Part shown: positions 11,300-20,923 of the stretch, piece by piece
Position numbering within the stretch: position 1 is the stretch's first letter
Layout: every line of letters begins with the position of its first letter
NCBI RefSeq assembly: GCF_030254825.1
Contig: NC_083353.1
Span: 119,825,642 to 119,889,641, forward strand
Source: Meriones unguiculatus
Lineage: Eukaryota; Chordata; Mammalia; Rodentia; Muridae
Direction of reading: 5' to 3'
Length of the DNA: 64,000 nt
Notes under the pieces: generated by a model
What the model was told of the DNA's origin: nothing
The model's database searches: none
The model's input: the letters and a program-made list of their open reading frames with translations, nothing else
Made by a program: the position numbers and the translations under genes

Positions 11300-12470
11300 G
11301 ATTTTTTTTTTTAATTTCAGTTTATTTACTTACATCCCAAGGGTGCCCCTCCCTCCTCTCTTTCCACTCTCCCCCTTTCCCCTCCTTCTCCTTTACCCTC
11401 TCCCTTTCCTTCCAGAAAAGAGGAGCACCCCCATCCCTATATCAACCTTCCCTAGCACATCAAGTCACATCAGGACTGAGCTTCACCCCCTGAGGCCAGG
11501 CAAGGCAGCCCTACCAGGCAGACGTGATTTAAAAGCAGGCGGCAGACTCCATGTTAGAAGCAGCTTGGCCCCCTCCATTCAACAGGCGACCCACATGAAG
11601 ACCAAGCTGCCCACTGGCCACATATGTGCAGGGGGCCAAGGTCCAGACCATGCATGATCCTTAGTTGATGTCTCAGTCTCTGTAAGCCCCCATCGGCCTG
11701 GGTTAGTTGTCTCTGTTGGTCTTCTTGTGAGGTTCCAGTCCCCTCCAGGTCCTTCCATCTTTCCCCCACCACTTCCACAGGATCCAGAGCTCTGCCCCAT
11801 GCTTGTCTGGATCCACTACTGTCTGGAGCCTCCCAGAAGACAGTCAAGTTAGGCTCCTGTCTGCAAGCACAGCAGAGCATCATTATTAGTGTCAGGAGCT
11901 GGATCTCTACAGTGGAGTGGGTCTCAGGTTGGGCCAATTATTGGTTGGACATTCCCTCAATCTTTGTTCCCTCTTTATCCCTGCTCTTCTTGTAGGCAGG
12001 GTAATTTTTGGATCAAAGGTTTTGTGGGTGGGTTGTTGTTCCCCTCCTTCCACTAGTCCTGCCTGGCTAGGAGGTGGTCACTTCAGTTTTCATGTCCCCC
12101 GTTAGGAGTCATACCCATATCCTCCCAGGCACCTACCCTGCAGCAGGCCTCCAGCCTGACCAAGAGATGTCCCTCCCCCCTTCCCCCTTCTTGTTCCCAG
12201 CCCTCTCACCTCCCACCCCCAATCTCCCCACATCTGATCCCCACCCTCATTTCCCTCTCCATTTCATCTCCTGCCTTGTTTCCTCTCTTCATCCACTTCT
12301 GCTGTCTATTCTATTTCCCTCTCTGAGGGATTTTCAGGGACCTCCCCTTGGGCCCTCCTTGTTACTTAGCTTCTTTGGGTCTGTCGTTTCCAGAATCCAC
12401 TGTTTTAGTCTGCCTCCCTCCGACTTCCGCCACTTGTGGTTTTTCTACCCTTTCTTCTGAGATGGCCCCT
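11300..12470 (-). mobile_element. L1 3' UTR (Lx-like), inverted
   Basis: Begins with a T run and TTTATTTACTTACATCCC, the inverted tail of murid L1. A pyrimidine-rich block at 11346-11415 is the complement of the L1 G-rich polypurine tract. Further on are hallmarks such as CCACTTCCACAGGATCCAGA, TGGGCCAATTATTGGTTGG and CAAAGGTTTTGTGGGTGGG. The open frames inside, up to about 128 codons, are fortuitous. Confidence 0.8.
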
Positions 12471-12849
12471 CAGCCTTGTGGAGAAGAGTGCGCTATATGT
12501 CGTGTTCTCAGCTGAACATTCCACAGTCACATCTCTGTAGTGAATTTCTGTGTTATTCACCATCCCTCACACAAAGAAGCCTTTTTTGCTAAGGCCTGAG
12601 AATTGCATTAATCTATGTGTATAGGGATAAGAATGTAGAGGGCAGTTTAGGAAAATAACCATTTAGGAAAATAATAGTTATAGGTTTACTCTTGGGACCT
12701 ATGAGTATTCCCACCACGGGATCTTGCCTGATTTGCAGAACCAGGCTGTAGAGGCATTTTTAATTCAGAACATGGTGCTTTGGCAAGAGATCATATCCAA
12801 AGATCTTCTAGGCCTGTGTGATCTGGCTGGAAAACAGACATACTAATCC
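12471..12849. other. Intergenic, nothing recognised
   Basis: No gene, RNA or confident repeat. This may include a decayed continuation of the neighbouring L1. Confidence 0.4.
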
Positions 12850-12995
12850 CAGGAGAAAGAGGCAAGCAGACCTCTGAGTTCCAGGCCAGCTTGATGCAGA
12901 GCAAGTTCTAAAAAAATAGCTTAGCCCCAGGCGTCGTGGTGACAGAGGCATGCAGATTTCTGAGTTCAGGCCAGTTCCGTTCAGGTAGTTCAGGT
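12850..12995 (+). mobile_element. Two decayed B1 fragments
   Basis: AGGCAAGCAGACCTCTGAGT with TTCCAGGCCAGCTTGATGCA, then a second partial unit with CAGGCGTCGTGGTGACAGAG and TTCTGAGTTCAGGCCAG. Both keep the B1 order but are truncated. Confidence 0.5.
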
Positions 12996-13475
12996 GGGTC
13001 AACGTGTTGAGAGACAATGCCATGGAGTTGAGTTTGTGGCAGTTCAGTTCATGGAATTCAGAGGCAGTTTTTACTGGGAGAGTTTTACAGAGAGAGGTTG
13101 AAGAGACAACAAGCTAGACACAGGTGAAAACAGAAAGTGCCAGAGAATGAGAAGGTGCCAGATTAGAACCTATTGCCAAAGTTAGCATGAGGCCAAGCAG
13201 AGCAATTCAGTCAGAAGTCAAGAGAGAAGTCAAATTGAATCAGTCAGATAGGAGAAGAGTTTGAGCTAGAAAAGCTGAGTTGAACCAGTTAGTCAGAGTT
13301 CAGAAAGAGCCAGAAAGGATAAGCTTATTCAGCAGTAAGTCTCAAAGGCTGAAAACATTCTGTGGCTAATTTAGATTGTACAGAGGCTAGAAGCTTCCAG
13401 GACTAGGCCTAGGCTAGCAGACAAAGGCAGTAAGCCTCTAAGATGACAATTAGAACAGGAGAATAAAAATTACTT
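12996..13475 (+). mobile_element. Probable rodent ERV LTR, purine-rich
   Basis: The segment is rich in GTTCAG/AGTCAG units and ends with an AATAAA signal (AGAATAAAAATTACTTTTA, about 13461-13479). This layout recurs in murid class II LTRs. I could not locate both termini, so boundaries and class are tentative. The next 260 bp (13476-13735) also look like a recurrent murid repeat that I cannot name. Confidence 0.4.
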
Positions 13476-13735
13476 TTATTCCAAGCATGTGTTTCCTTCT
13501 GAGTAACAGGCCTCAAATCCAATCAGAAAGTAGTTGGTTAACCCTATAACATCTGCCCCATTATTGCATCCATGGCCATATCTTGCTTGAAAGGTTCCTG
13601 GCTGAATAAGAGGGTTGATGACCCCCATTATCACCAGGCAACCTACATAGCATCTTTTGGTACTATGAAAGCTAGCCAGCAGGGAGGAAACTTCCTGGTA
13701 AGTCAACTTTATTTCTCCATGGCTTGTAATCAACC

Positions 13736-14019
13736 TGTGTGTTGATTAAGATGTTATCATTAAGTTCTTGTGTGCAACCAAGAACAAGGGCAATAGTCTC
13801 TTTTAAGTGTCTCTGTTATACTCTTGACCAAAAACTTGAAAGGAAGTATTCCATACCTGGCACTGTCTTTTTGTTTTTTTCGTTTTTTTTTTTTTTTTGT
13901 TTCTTTTTGTTTTGTTTTGTTTTTGTCTTAGACATTCAAGGAAGTAAAATGAAATCTCAAAGTATTTTTTAATTTGCAGTTTCCTGGTAGATAGGATAGT
14001 AAACACTTCTAAAGCTATC
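13736..14019. other. Intergenic with T-rich block
   Basis: A T/GT-rich low-complexity block spans about 13867-13926. No gene seen. Confidence 0.45.
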
Positions 14020-14710
14020 CCTCAGCCGTCTGGATTTCTTCTTAGAATTCTCTGTTTAGTTCCATAGCATACCTATTTACTGTTTCGGTTTTTTGTTTGT
14101 TTGTTTGTATGTTCAGTGTTTAGGTTGTTTTGTTCTTTGTATATTGTAAACACCAATTTTTTATGAGATGTAGAGCTGGTAAAGTTGTTTTTTTTTTTTC
14201 CTGGTCTATGTATTACCACTTGATTTGTAGCTTTGTAGCTTACTTACAGTGCAAAGCTTCTTACATTCATGACATTCTACATGTTGACTGTTAGTTCTAT
14301 TTCCTGGATGACCTGGGCCTTATTTAGAAAGTCCTTATCTGTCAATTCCTTCTTCTAGAAATTTCAGAGTTTCATGTCAAACACTGAGATCTTTGATCCA
14401 TTTGCAATGGATTTGTGTGTAGGATGAGAGAGAAGAATTGAGCTTCACACTTCTACCTATCAGATATACAGTTTTTCCAGCACTATTTGCTAAAGATACT
14501 GCCTTTTCTCCAGTATGTATTTTTTGGCATCTTTGTCAAAAACAAACAAACAAACAAGTGCCTGTTGGTGTGTGGACTTACATCTGTGTCCTCAGTTCTA
14601 ATTCTGATCAATGTGTGAGTGTATGTGTGTGTGTTTCCCAGTAACATGCTGTGTTTACTACTATGGCTCTGTAGTATAAGACTTGAAATCAGGTACCTTA
14701 CTGTCTGTTC
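14020..14710 (-). mobile_element. L1 ORF2 C-terminal region, old fragment
   Basis: Order and wording of segments match the inverted 3' part of L1 ORF2: TTTGATCCATTTGCAATGGA, TTTTTCCAGCACTATTTGCT, TTTTTTGGCATCTTTGTCAA, and TACTATGGCTCTGTAGTATA. Frames are heavily broken. A TTTG-repeat sits at 14092-14106. Confidence 0.75.
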
Positions 14711-15304
14711 CCTCTCTCACTAGCTACTAGAGTAGGACCACAAATGTAAAGGTCAGTGAAGGGGTGAGAGAAACTATTGGATGCACTGACTTTCAGCTAA
14801 TGTCTGTAGAGAGACAAGAGAACTGATAGGGAAATTCTCACGGAATGCTTCCACTTAACAAGACTGGTAGGGATGATTGGGAGAAGGAGAGAAGAGAAAT
14901 GCTTCTCTAACACAGGAAGACGAGTTAGACATCAGGCAGGGCAGAAAGATCACAAAAGCAATAATCATAGGAAAAGTCCTGATCTCACCTTCAAAAACCT
15001 GAAGGCATTGATAATAAACTAAGTGTAAAGAATATTGAATTGAAGCTGAAACCCAGGTCTAGTTCAGGTCATGGTCACTCACCTTCACTTTAGTGGCCTG
15101 ATAGAAGAGGGTGTTTCTTTTGGGGGAAGAGGGGAATGTTTGGTTGATTATCTAGTCTACTTTTAGATAAAATATCTTCCATGCATCCAGAAAATATCTG
15201 CACATATACACAAAATGAGAAAATGGAACTCAGAGGTCAAGAAAGGAAGTTATCAGTAGAAGTGATAGCCAAGTTTTATAATTACATATGACAAAAGGTG
15301 CGAA
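14711..15304. other. Intergenic, no feature recognised
   Basis: Purine-rich unique sequence without a supported gene or repeat call. Confidence 0.4.
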
Positions 15305-15306
15305 AG

Positions 15307-15540
15307 GAGGGGCTGGGGAGATGGTTCAGTGGTTAAGAACACAGGATGCTCTTCCAGAGGTTTGGAGTTCAATTCCCATTACTTACATGTTGGTTCACAA
15401 CCATCTCTAACTACAGTCCCAGGGGATCTGACCTTTTTTGGCCTCCGAAGGGCACCAGGTATTCATATGGGACACAACATACAGGTGACAAAGACCCATA
15501 TACATAGCATACATTAAAAACCCTAAAAATAAAAAGAAAG
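15307..15540 (+). mobile_element. B2 SINE
   Basis: tRNA-derived head GGGGCTGGGGAGATGGTTCA then GTGGTTAAGAACACAGGATG and CTCTTCCAGAGGTTTGGAGT. It is followed by TTGGTTCACAACCATCT and an A-rich tail with AATAAAAAG. Moderately diverged. Confidence 0.85.
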
Positions 15541-16079
15541 AGATGGAAGCTATGTACAAATGAGATGGAGAATTTGAGAAATATCATGGGGAGTATTTAA
15601 AGAAAACAATTAAAAAAAACAATTTTATATATAAATAGTATTTAAAGAAAACACACACATATACATATTAACCAAAAGTATTAACAATTAGATAAGTTTA
15701 ATAGTAAATTAGAAAAAAAAGAGAAAGAGAAAATTTGAAAATGGATAAACCGAAAAACAAACTGAAATAAAAGAAGAAAAAAGATAAACAAAACAGAGTG
15801 TTTTAGATTCATAGAATGATAGCACACATTCTAACATTTCTGTCATCAAAGTACTAAGAGAACAGAGAAAATGGGCAGACAAAGTATCCAAAGAGATAAA
15901 TGAGAAATCCCTAAGGTGAGTAGTGAACTGTCAACCTGCAGTTACAGGAGCTTCAGCCTGCACCAGTCAGAATACTGAAAAGACAGCTATATTATAGCCG
16001 GAATCCTGGACCAAATCTAAAGAGACCTTTACAGCAGCCTCAGGAAAAGGCACACCACACATAGTGTGCCAAATACAAA

Positions 16080-16203
16080 CGATTAAGTTAATTTTACCAA
16101 CATAATGTTTATTTCTGCTCTGCTCATGAAAGAAAGAAAATGGGGACAACTTAGATGCATATCAACAGGTGAGTGCGCGGTGAAAATGTGGTACATATAT
16201 GCA
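16080..16203 (+). mobile_element. L1 3' end, left piece
   Basis: GGGGACAACTTAGATGCATA, TCAACAGG and AATGTGGTACATATATGCA are the L1 ORF2-terminal region in sense. The element resumes at 16432 after a B2 insertion. Older L1-like sequence may extend left to about 15880. Confidence 0.7.
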
Positions 16204-16431
16204 AAGGGGTCTTTTGTTTAGAGTTATCTTCATGTGTATGAGTGTTTTTGCACATTTGTAAGTGCATCATGGGCATGCATAGTGTCCATGGGTGTCAAAG
16301 GACAGTGCTGAACCCCTTGGAACTGGAGTCACAGACAGTTGTGAGCTTATCATGTGAGTGCTGGGACTTGAACCTGGGTCCCCTCTGAGAGTAGTGAGTA
16401 CTCTTAACCTTCAAGCCACCTGTCCAGCCCC
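16204..16431 (-). mobile_element. B2 SINE inserted into L1
   Basis: Inverted B2: it ends on the + strand with AACCTTCAAGCCACCTGTCC then AGCCCC, the complement of the B2 tRNA-like head. The L1 target TATGCA is duplicated on both sides (16198-16203 and 16432-16437), which fixes both insertion boundaries. Confidence 0.85.
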
Positions 16432-16625
16432 TATGCAGTGGAGTGTATTCAGAAGAAATAAAATAATGAAATAATAAAATTTCAGGTAAATGGATAGATC
16501 TGGAGAGCACATTAAATAAGGTGACCCAAACTCAGAAAGACAAAATTGCATGTTCTCATATATGAATCCTAGCCTGTAATGTATTTAAGTTGTTGTAAAT
16601 ACAGGCAAACTCTAAAAAAAACGAG
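16432..16625 (+). mobile_element. L1 3' end, right piece
   Basis: Continues the L1 interrupted at 16203: GTGGAGTGTATTCAGAAGAA, TTCAGGTAAATGGATAGATC, GGTGACCCAAACTCAGAAAG and TGTTCTCATATATGAATCC. The following purine-rich stretch to about 16800 may be its 3' UTR. Confidence 0.75.
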
Positions 16626-16825
16626 ACCAACAGATAGTTGGAAAATAGGTGGTGTGAAAGGATGGGAGGACAGAAAGACATGAAGGAAAAGAAGGCACAG
16701 GGGTAGGATACAGAAAGGAGCAGGGTAGTTGGGGCTGGAGGAAGTAAGGAAGAGGAAGAAACACTAAAACACACTGGATTGGGGGGAAAAATGGAGACAG
16801 GAGAAAAACAACATGTTTAAATTGC

Positions 16826-17040
16826 CAAGAAGGGGCCTGGAAAGGTGGCTCAGCATTTGGGAGCACTGACTGCTCTTCCAGAAGACCTGGTTTCCATTCC
16901 CAGGACCCACATGGCTCACCAGAGTTTGTAACTCCAGACCCAGGGGATCCAGTGCCCTCGTCTAGCCTCAATAGGCACTGCATGTACCTGATGCACAGAC
17001 TTACATACAGGCAAAACACCCATACATATTAAAAAGAAAA
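16826..17040 (+). mobile_element. B2 SINE
   Basis: GGGGCCTGGAAAGGTGGCTC, AGCACTGACTGCTCTTCCAG, CCCAGGACCCACATGGCTC, and an A-rich tail (TTAAAAAGAAAATA). Confidence 0.85.
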
Positions 17041-17490
17041 TATTTTTTAAAGAAATCCAAAGGGAAAAAGATCAATCAGTTTTCATGTTTATGGACAGTG
17101 AAGCTATCCTTTAAAAATGAGTGTGAAGCAAACACACACTGGGATAGACCACAGCTGATAAAGTCCATCACCAGCAGACACTGGAAAGAAAGCTTGAGGC
17201 CAAAAGGAAGTGGTATTAGATGGAAAGCCAAATCTGCATGGAATAATAATGAAAAAAAAGTGGAAAAGAGAAATACCTGCATAAATTAAAGAGGCATATT
17301 TTCACACAGTCATCATATAACAATAGTTATACATTTTCACACATCAAAATGTTGCAATGTACAGTACATTTTCTAACAGGAGAAGCAAAATATAAAACTG
17401 CAGTATCACAGATAGGAAAGGAATAGAAGGAATTGTGCAATTATTTTTTATTTGTATGTTATTAACAGAGTAACATTTTTGTTTGTTTGC
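17041..17490. other. Intergenic, AT-rich, nothing recognised
   Basis: No gene or confident repeat. Confidence 0.4.
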
Positions 17491-17491
17491 T

Positions 17492-17640
17492 TGCTTTTGT
17501 GTTTTGAGACAGTGTCTCAACTTATTGCCCTGGCCTGGAACTCTATGTAGATCAGGCTGGCATTGAACTCATAGAGCTAGGCCTTCCTCTGTCTCCCAAC
17601 ACTGGGATTAGAGGCTTGATTCACCAGATCAGGCCATAGT
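17492..17640 (-). mobile_element. B1 SINE
   Basis: Inverted B1: TTGAGACAGTGTCTCAACTT, ATGTAGATCAGGCTGGCATT, CCTCTGTCTCCCAACACTGG and GATTCACCAGATCAGGCC. Confidence 0.8.
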
Positions 17641-17686
17641 TACTTTATTTGAAGATAAATGGTGATAATTAAAGATGTAAATTGAG

Positions 17687-17880
17687 GGCTGTTGAGAAGG
17701 CTCAGCAGGCACATACCTTGAAAATCTGGAGACTTGAGTTTGATGTTGGGATCTAAGAAAGGTAGGAGAGAATTAACTCTATAGAGTTGTTCTCCAGCCT
17801 CCAAAGGAACTCCACATAAGTTCGTGTGTGGCCATATTCACACACATACACAACAATAATCAATAAAGATTTTTAAAAAT
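17687..17880 (+). mobile_element. Decayed B3/B2-type SINE
   Basis: GGGCTGTTGAGAAGGCTCAG, GTTGTTCTCCAGCCTCCAAA and a CACACACATACACAACAATA tail with AATAAAGATTTTTAAAAATG. Strongly diverged. Confidence 0.6.
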
Positions 17881-17930
17881 GCAAATTCAGATTTCCAGGA
17901 CAAGACAATTTAGAAAGACAATTTAGAAAA

Positions 17931-18126
17931 CTGGTTCTTAACCAGTGGGTTTTGGCCCCTTTAGGGATCACATATTAGAAATAGCCTGCATATCAGATAT
18001 TTACATTATGGTTCGTAATAGTAGCAAAATTACAGTTATGAAGTAGCAATAACTTTATGGTTGGGGTCACCACAACATGAAGAACTATATTAAAGGGTCG
18101 CAGCATTAAGAGGTTGAGAACCACTG
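17931..18126. mobile_element. URR1-like hAT miniature transposon
   Basis: The ends are inverted repeats: CTGGTTCTTAACC at the left and GGTTGAGAACCACTG at the right. The interior (TATTTACATTATGGTTCGTA, AAAATTACAGTTATGAAGTA, GGTTGGGGTCACCACAACAT, AAAGGGTCGCAGCATTA) matches a common rodent non-autonomous DNA transposon. It has no coding capacity. A clear 8-bp target duplication is not preserved. Confidence 0.8.
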
Positions 18127-19247
18127 ATATAGAGAGTGCATGGAAATATGAAAATGTCCAAAGTAACCAAAAGGAAACAGGGACTAGAGACATGAAATCC
18201 ATAACACATGGACTAGATGAATGAAGTGAGTTTCTCGTATATGCTCTTCCTGGACAATGAACGGCTCTGGAAGCTTGCTTCCACTACAAACTTGATAATG
18301 TTGTGTCACGCACTCAACCCCAAACTGCAAGTTAACAGGGCTTTTAAGCAAAATGTATACTGTAGTAAAATCATTTTGACACAACTAATATCATTTCCAA
18401 TATCACAAATAAAGATGAGCCGTTTCTCACACTCCCTACACTGGCGACAGTTAAAACGTTCCAGCATGACCTTGTAGCCCATGTATTTTTCCGAACTCAA
18501 ACTATAGTTCCAAGAGGGTTTTAAAAAATGTCAGCAGAAATGCAAGGGATATTTCCAACATGTAAAATCCATCTGACTGCCACAACATCCATCTAATTTC
18601 AAGTGAATGTGGCTAATCTGCATGCCTCAGGGGAGCTATCATGAGAATTTGTGGAGTTCTAATAGAAAATTTAAAATGTGTTCAAAGCACTGAAACACAA
18701 GTACAATCATTCATTCGTGGCTTCCCATGAATATGTGATGTCATCTGTTTGGGTGGAAAGACACTTCAAAATTGAACCCGTATATTCCCGTTGAAATTCA
18801 GGATTAAATACGGCCGGCACGGTGATGAATGCCTCACTCAGGAGGGGAAGGCCTCAAAACAAGCCTCAAAACAAGCAAGCAAGCAAACACCCAAACCCAA
18901 CAAAAATCCCCAATAAAAAGCAACAACAAAAAGCTACAAAAACACAAGAGAAAAGGTAGGTATTTGTGAGGGATAAGAATGGGTAGATGAGGGGGTTTGG
19001 TTGCTGGTGTACATATGACTAAATTCTCTGGGGAACATGACTACTAGCTGAAGAAATTGGTTGTGGTATCTGGAAGTTCCTAAAACACCCGTTCCCATTT
19101 TATCAGCAAAGGAAGCGCTTTCCCACCTCAGCCCTTCTAACAAGTGTCATTTAGAGTCTTTCGATGAGTGCGTGAGGTATTCTTTGTGAAAGTCTGAGAA
19201 CGTTTTGTGACGCTAAACAGTGTACAGGGAAAAAAAAAAAAAAGTCA
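18127..19247. other. Upstream flank of Etv6, mostly unique
   Basis: No gene is supported. An A/C-rich SINE-tail-like stretch lies at about 18840-18950. Confidence 0.45.
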
Positions 19248-19325
19248 GAATGGCTTACTAGAGTGAGTTCCAGGCCAGTCAGGGCTACACTGGGAGACCC
19301 TGCTTCAGAACAACCCTGCTGTCTT
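19248..19325 (+). mobile_element. B1 fragment
   Basis: AGAGTGAGTTCCAGGCCAGT, CAGGGCTACACTGGGAGACC and CTGCTTCAGAACAA are the middle and end of a B1. The head is missing and an A13 run precedes it. Confidence 0.65.
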
Positions 19326-19923
19326 CCCCACGCCCCAAGAAACCAGCGGGGGAACAAGAGGTGAGTCTGGAAATTCCGACTGGTCTTCAGCACGAACAGA
19401 ATGCATTTTGTACACACGTGTATTTATGTTTATTTTACCGTCGAAAGACAACGTGAACGCGCATTTAGTTCCTCGTACCGTAGACCCACACATCACACCT
19501 CGTGTGTAAGAGCGGGTTAGGCTTTCAAACACTGCAGTGGGCATTTTAGGAGGTTATACAGAGCGATGAAGCGAGAGTGATCAGAACGCGGGTGCTCCGG
19601 GCGAGCGCCCCGGCCCCGGGGACCCGGGCTGCCCCTCCTCCGCGGGACCCCCGGGGGCCGTCCCCTCCGCCAATGACCGAGGCCGAGCGGCGGCCGGGGG
19701 GAGGGCTAAGACCTGCGGGAACGCGCCCTGTCAACTTTGTAGTCCCGTCACCTCCGTCGGTTGGTAGCAGCCGCCGTGGTTTTAAACGGCCGGGGGATTT
19801 CGAACCGGGGAAGGCGGGAGGTCAGGCCGAGGGGCGCCCCCACCCGACCCGGGCCCGGGCCCCGCGCGCGGCCCCGCGGCTTTGTCTCGGGCGTCGCGCC
19901 CCGCACTTCCCCGCGCGCAGCCT

Positions 19924-19950
19924 GTAACCCGAGCTCCCATTTCCTGGTGG
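19924..19950 (+). promoter_or_regulatory. Duplicated promoter element, copy 1
   Basis: A 27-bp block made of GTAACCCGAGCT, two variable bases, then CATTTCCTGGTGG. It matches copy 2 (20255-20281) except at the two variable bases. Both copies are followed within a few bases by a TTAAAG- or TTTAAG-type segment. On the minus strand it reads CCAGGAAAT, an ETS-type core. Function is inferred only from duplication and motif. Confidence 0.7.
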
Positions 19951-20254
19951 ATTCTCTTAAAGCGGCCGCGGCCGGCGCGCCGAACAAAGGCCATTGTCTC
20001 GCTTCCTCCTGCGGCGCCGCGTCCTTCCCGGAAGGGCCCCCTTCCCAGACCGCGCGCTCGCCGCCGCGCCCGCGCCCCGGGCTGCGCCCCGAGAAGCCCC
20101 CCGCGGCGCCGGGCCCGGCTCCCCCTCCTCCCCGCACCGCGGAGGCGCGGCCGCGGGCGCTCGCCGGGGCCCCCCGAAAGGCGTCCTCCTCGGGGCGCCC
20201 TCCCGGGGCGGCCCGCGCCCCTCCCCCGCGCGCCCTCTCCCCCCGCGGCCCGCG

Positions 20255-20281
20255 GTAACCCGAGCTTTCATTTCCTGGTGG
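20255..20281 (+). promoter_or_regulatory. Duplicated promoter element, copy 2
   Basis: Same block as 19924-19950, same orientation, 331 bp further toward the gene. It lies about 35 bp upstream of the CRE-like site at 20316. Confidence 0.7.
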
Positions 20282-20411
20282 CTCCTTTAAGAGGCAGAGC
20301 CCCGGTGCTGGGAATTCACGTCAGTGTCGGCCCCGAAACTCTCAAGATCAATGAGCGGGGCGCTTTCTCAGTTCTGCCTTTCGGTTTCTCTCTTCCAGGA
20401 AGGAAAACATT

Positions 20412-20475
20412 CGAGAGAGGGAGAGCGAGAGAGAGGGAGAGGGAGGGAGGGGGAGAGAGCGAGCCAGAGAGCGAG
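20412..20475 (+). repeat. GA-rich purine tract in the Etv6 leader/promoter
   Basis: Dominated by GAGA and GGGA units, with an uninterrupted 33-base purine run at 20427-20459. Human and rodent ETV6 leaders are GC/GA-rich, so this may be transcribed, but that is not shown by the sequence itself. Confidence 0.8.
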
Positions 20476-20699
20476 CGAGCGCCGCGGGAGGGCGGGGGCG
20501 GGCGCGCCGGCCGCGGGTGGGAGGAGACACGAGGACGGCCGGCTGCGCCCGGGTCGCCGCGCCGCGACCCGCACACCCCACGCCGCGCCCGCCGGCTCCC
20601 ACGCCCCCGCGCCGCGCGCCCGACCCGCGCGTCCCGGGGACCACCCCCGGCCCCCCGCCCCCACCCACCCACCCATCCGCCCCCAACCTCGGGGCGGCC

Positions 20700-20833
20700 G
20701 CCGCGGGCGATGCTGCAAGAAACTTCTTAAATGACCGCGTCCCGCTGCTGCCCCGCCGAGCGTTTCTGGGTTGGGGAGAGGAAAGGAAAGTGGAAAAAAA
20801 CTGAGAACTTCCTGATCCCTCTCGCTGTGAGAC
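20700..20833 (+). other. Etv6: Etv6 5' UTR (proximal part)
   Basis: Leader immediately before the Etv6 start codon. The base composition shifts here from extreme GC to balanced. It contains two upstream ORFs, an A-rich segment (GGAAAGTGGAAAAAAACTG), and an in-frame TGA at 20828-20830, one codon before the ATG. The 5' limit is arbitrary because the transcription start is not visible. Confidence 0.7.
20710..20730 (+). CDS. Upstream ORF 1 in the Etv6 leader (6 codons)
   Basis: ATG at 20710 with G at -3 and C at +4, encoding M-L-Q-E-T-S and ending in TAA. It ends 103 bp before the Etv6 ATG. Translation is inferred; a peptide this small would act, if at all, by altering ribosome flow to the main start. 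Confidence 0.45.
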   Translation: MLQETS

Positions 20834-20841
20834 ATGTCTGA
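20731..20841 (+). CDS. Upstream ORF 2 overlapping the Etv6 start (36 codons)
   Basis: The ATG follows the TAA of upstream ORF 1 with no gap and in the same frame. It has T at -3 and A at +4, so the start context is weak. The frame runs for 36 codons through the leader and stops at TGA 20839-20841, inside the third codon of Etv6, out of frame with it. A ribosome translating it would pass the Etv6 start codon. Its product resembles no known family. Confidence 0.45.
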   Translation: MTASRCCPAERFWVGERKGKWKKTENFLIPLAVRHV

Positions 20842-20866
20842 GACTCCTGCTCAGTGTAGCATTAAG
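20834..20866 (+). CDS. Etv6: Etv6 exon 1, coding part (first 11 codons)
   Basis: Encodes MSETPAQCSIK, the exact N-terminus of ETV6/TEL, and stops at the known exon 1/2 boundary after codon 11. The last bases AAG are followed by GTAACG, a good splice donor, and the break is in phase 0. The ATG has G at -3, and an in-frame TGA one codon upstream (20828-20830) rules out an N-terminal extension from this exon. ETV6 is a nuclear sequence-specific repressor with a PNT/SAM oligomerisation domain and a C-terminal ETS DNA-binding domain. It is required for bone-marrow haematopoiesis and is frequently rearranged in leukaemia. Those domains lie in later exons outside the window. Expression is expected from the surrounding CpG island. 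Confidence 0.95.
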
Positions 20867-20878
20867 GTAACGATCCGG

Positions 20879-20923
20879 TTCCCCTCCTTCTCCCCTCCCT
20901 CCCCTCCACTCCCCCCCCTCCCC
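20879..20923 (-). other. C-rich tract with G-quadruplex pattern on the minus strand
   Basis: Six runs of three or more C lie between 20881 and 20923, separated by loops of one to seven bases, beginning about 14 bp after the splice donor. On the minus strand this fits the usual G-quadruplex pattern. Confidence 0.7.

Noticed and set aside
11289..12460. Open frames of 122-128 codons
   Set aside because: They lie wholly inside an inverted L1 3' UTR and its pyrimidine-rich tract.
19882..20730. Long + strand open frame (282 codons) through the CpG island ending at upstream ORF 1
   Set aside because: It begins at a non-ATG codon, the product is low-complexity Arg/Pro/Ala-rich, and similar long frames exist on the other frames and strand. 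Low stop frequency in GC-rich DNA explains it.
19748..20835. Minus-strand open frames of 70-155 codons in the CpG island (possible antisense gene)
   Set aside because: All are GC-driven shadows with Arg/Pro/Gly-rich products, with no splice or domain support.
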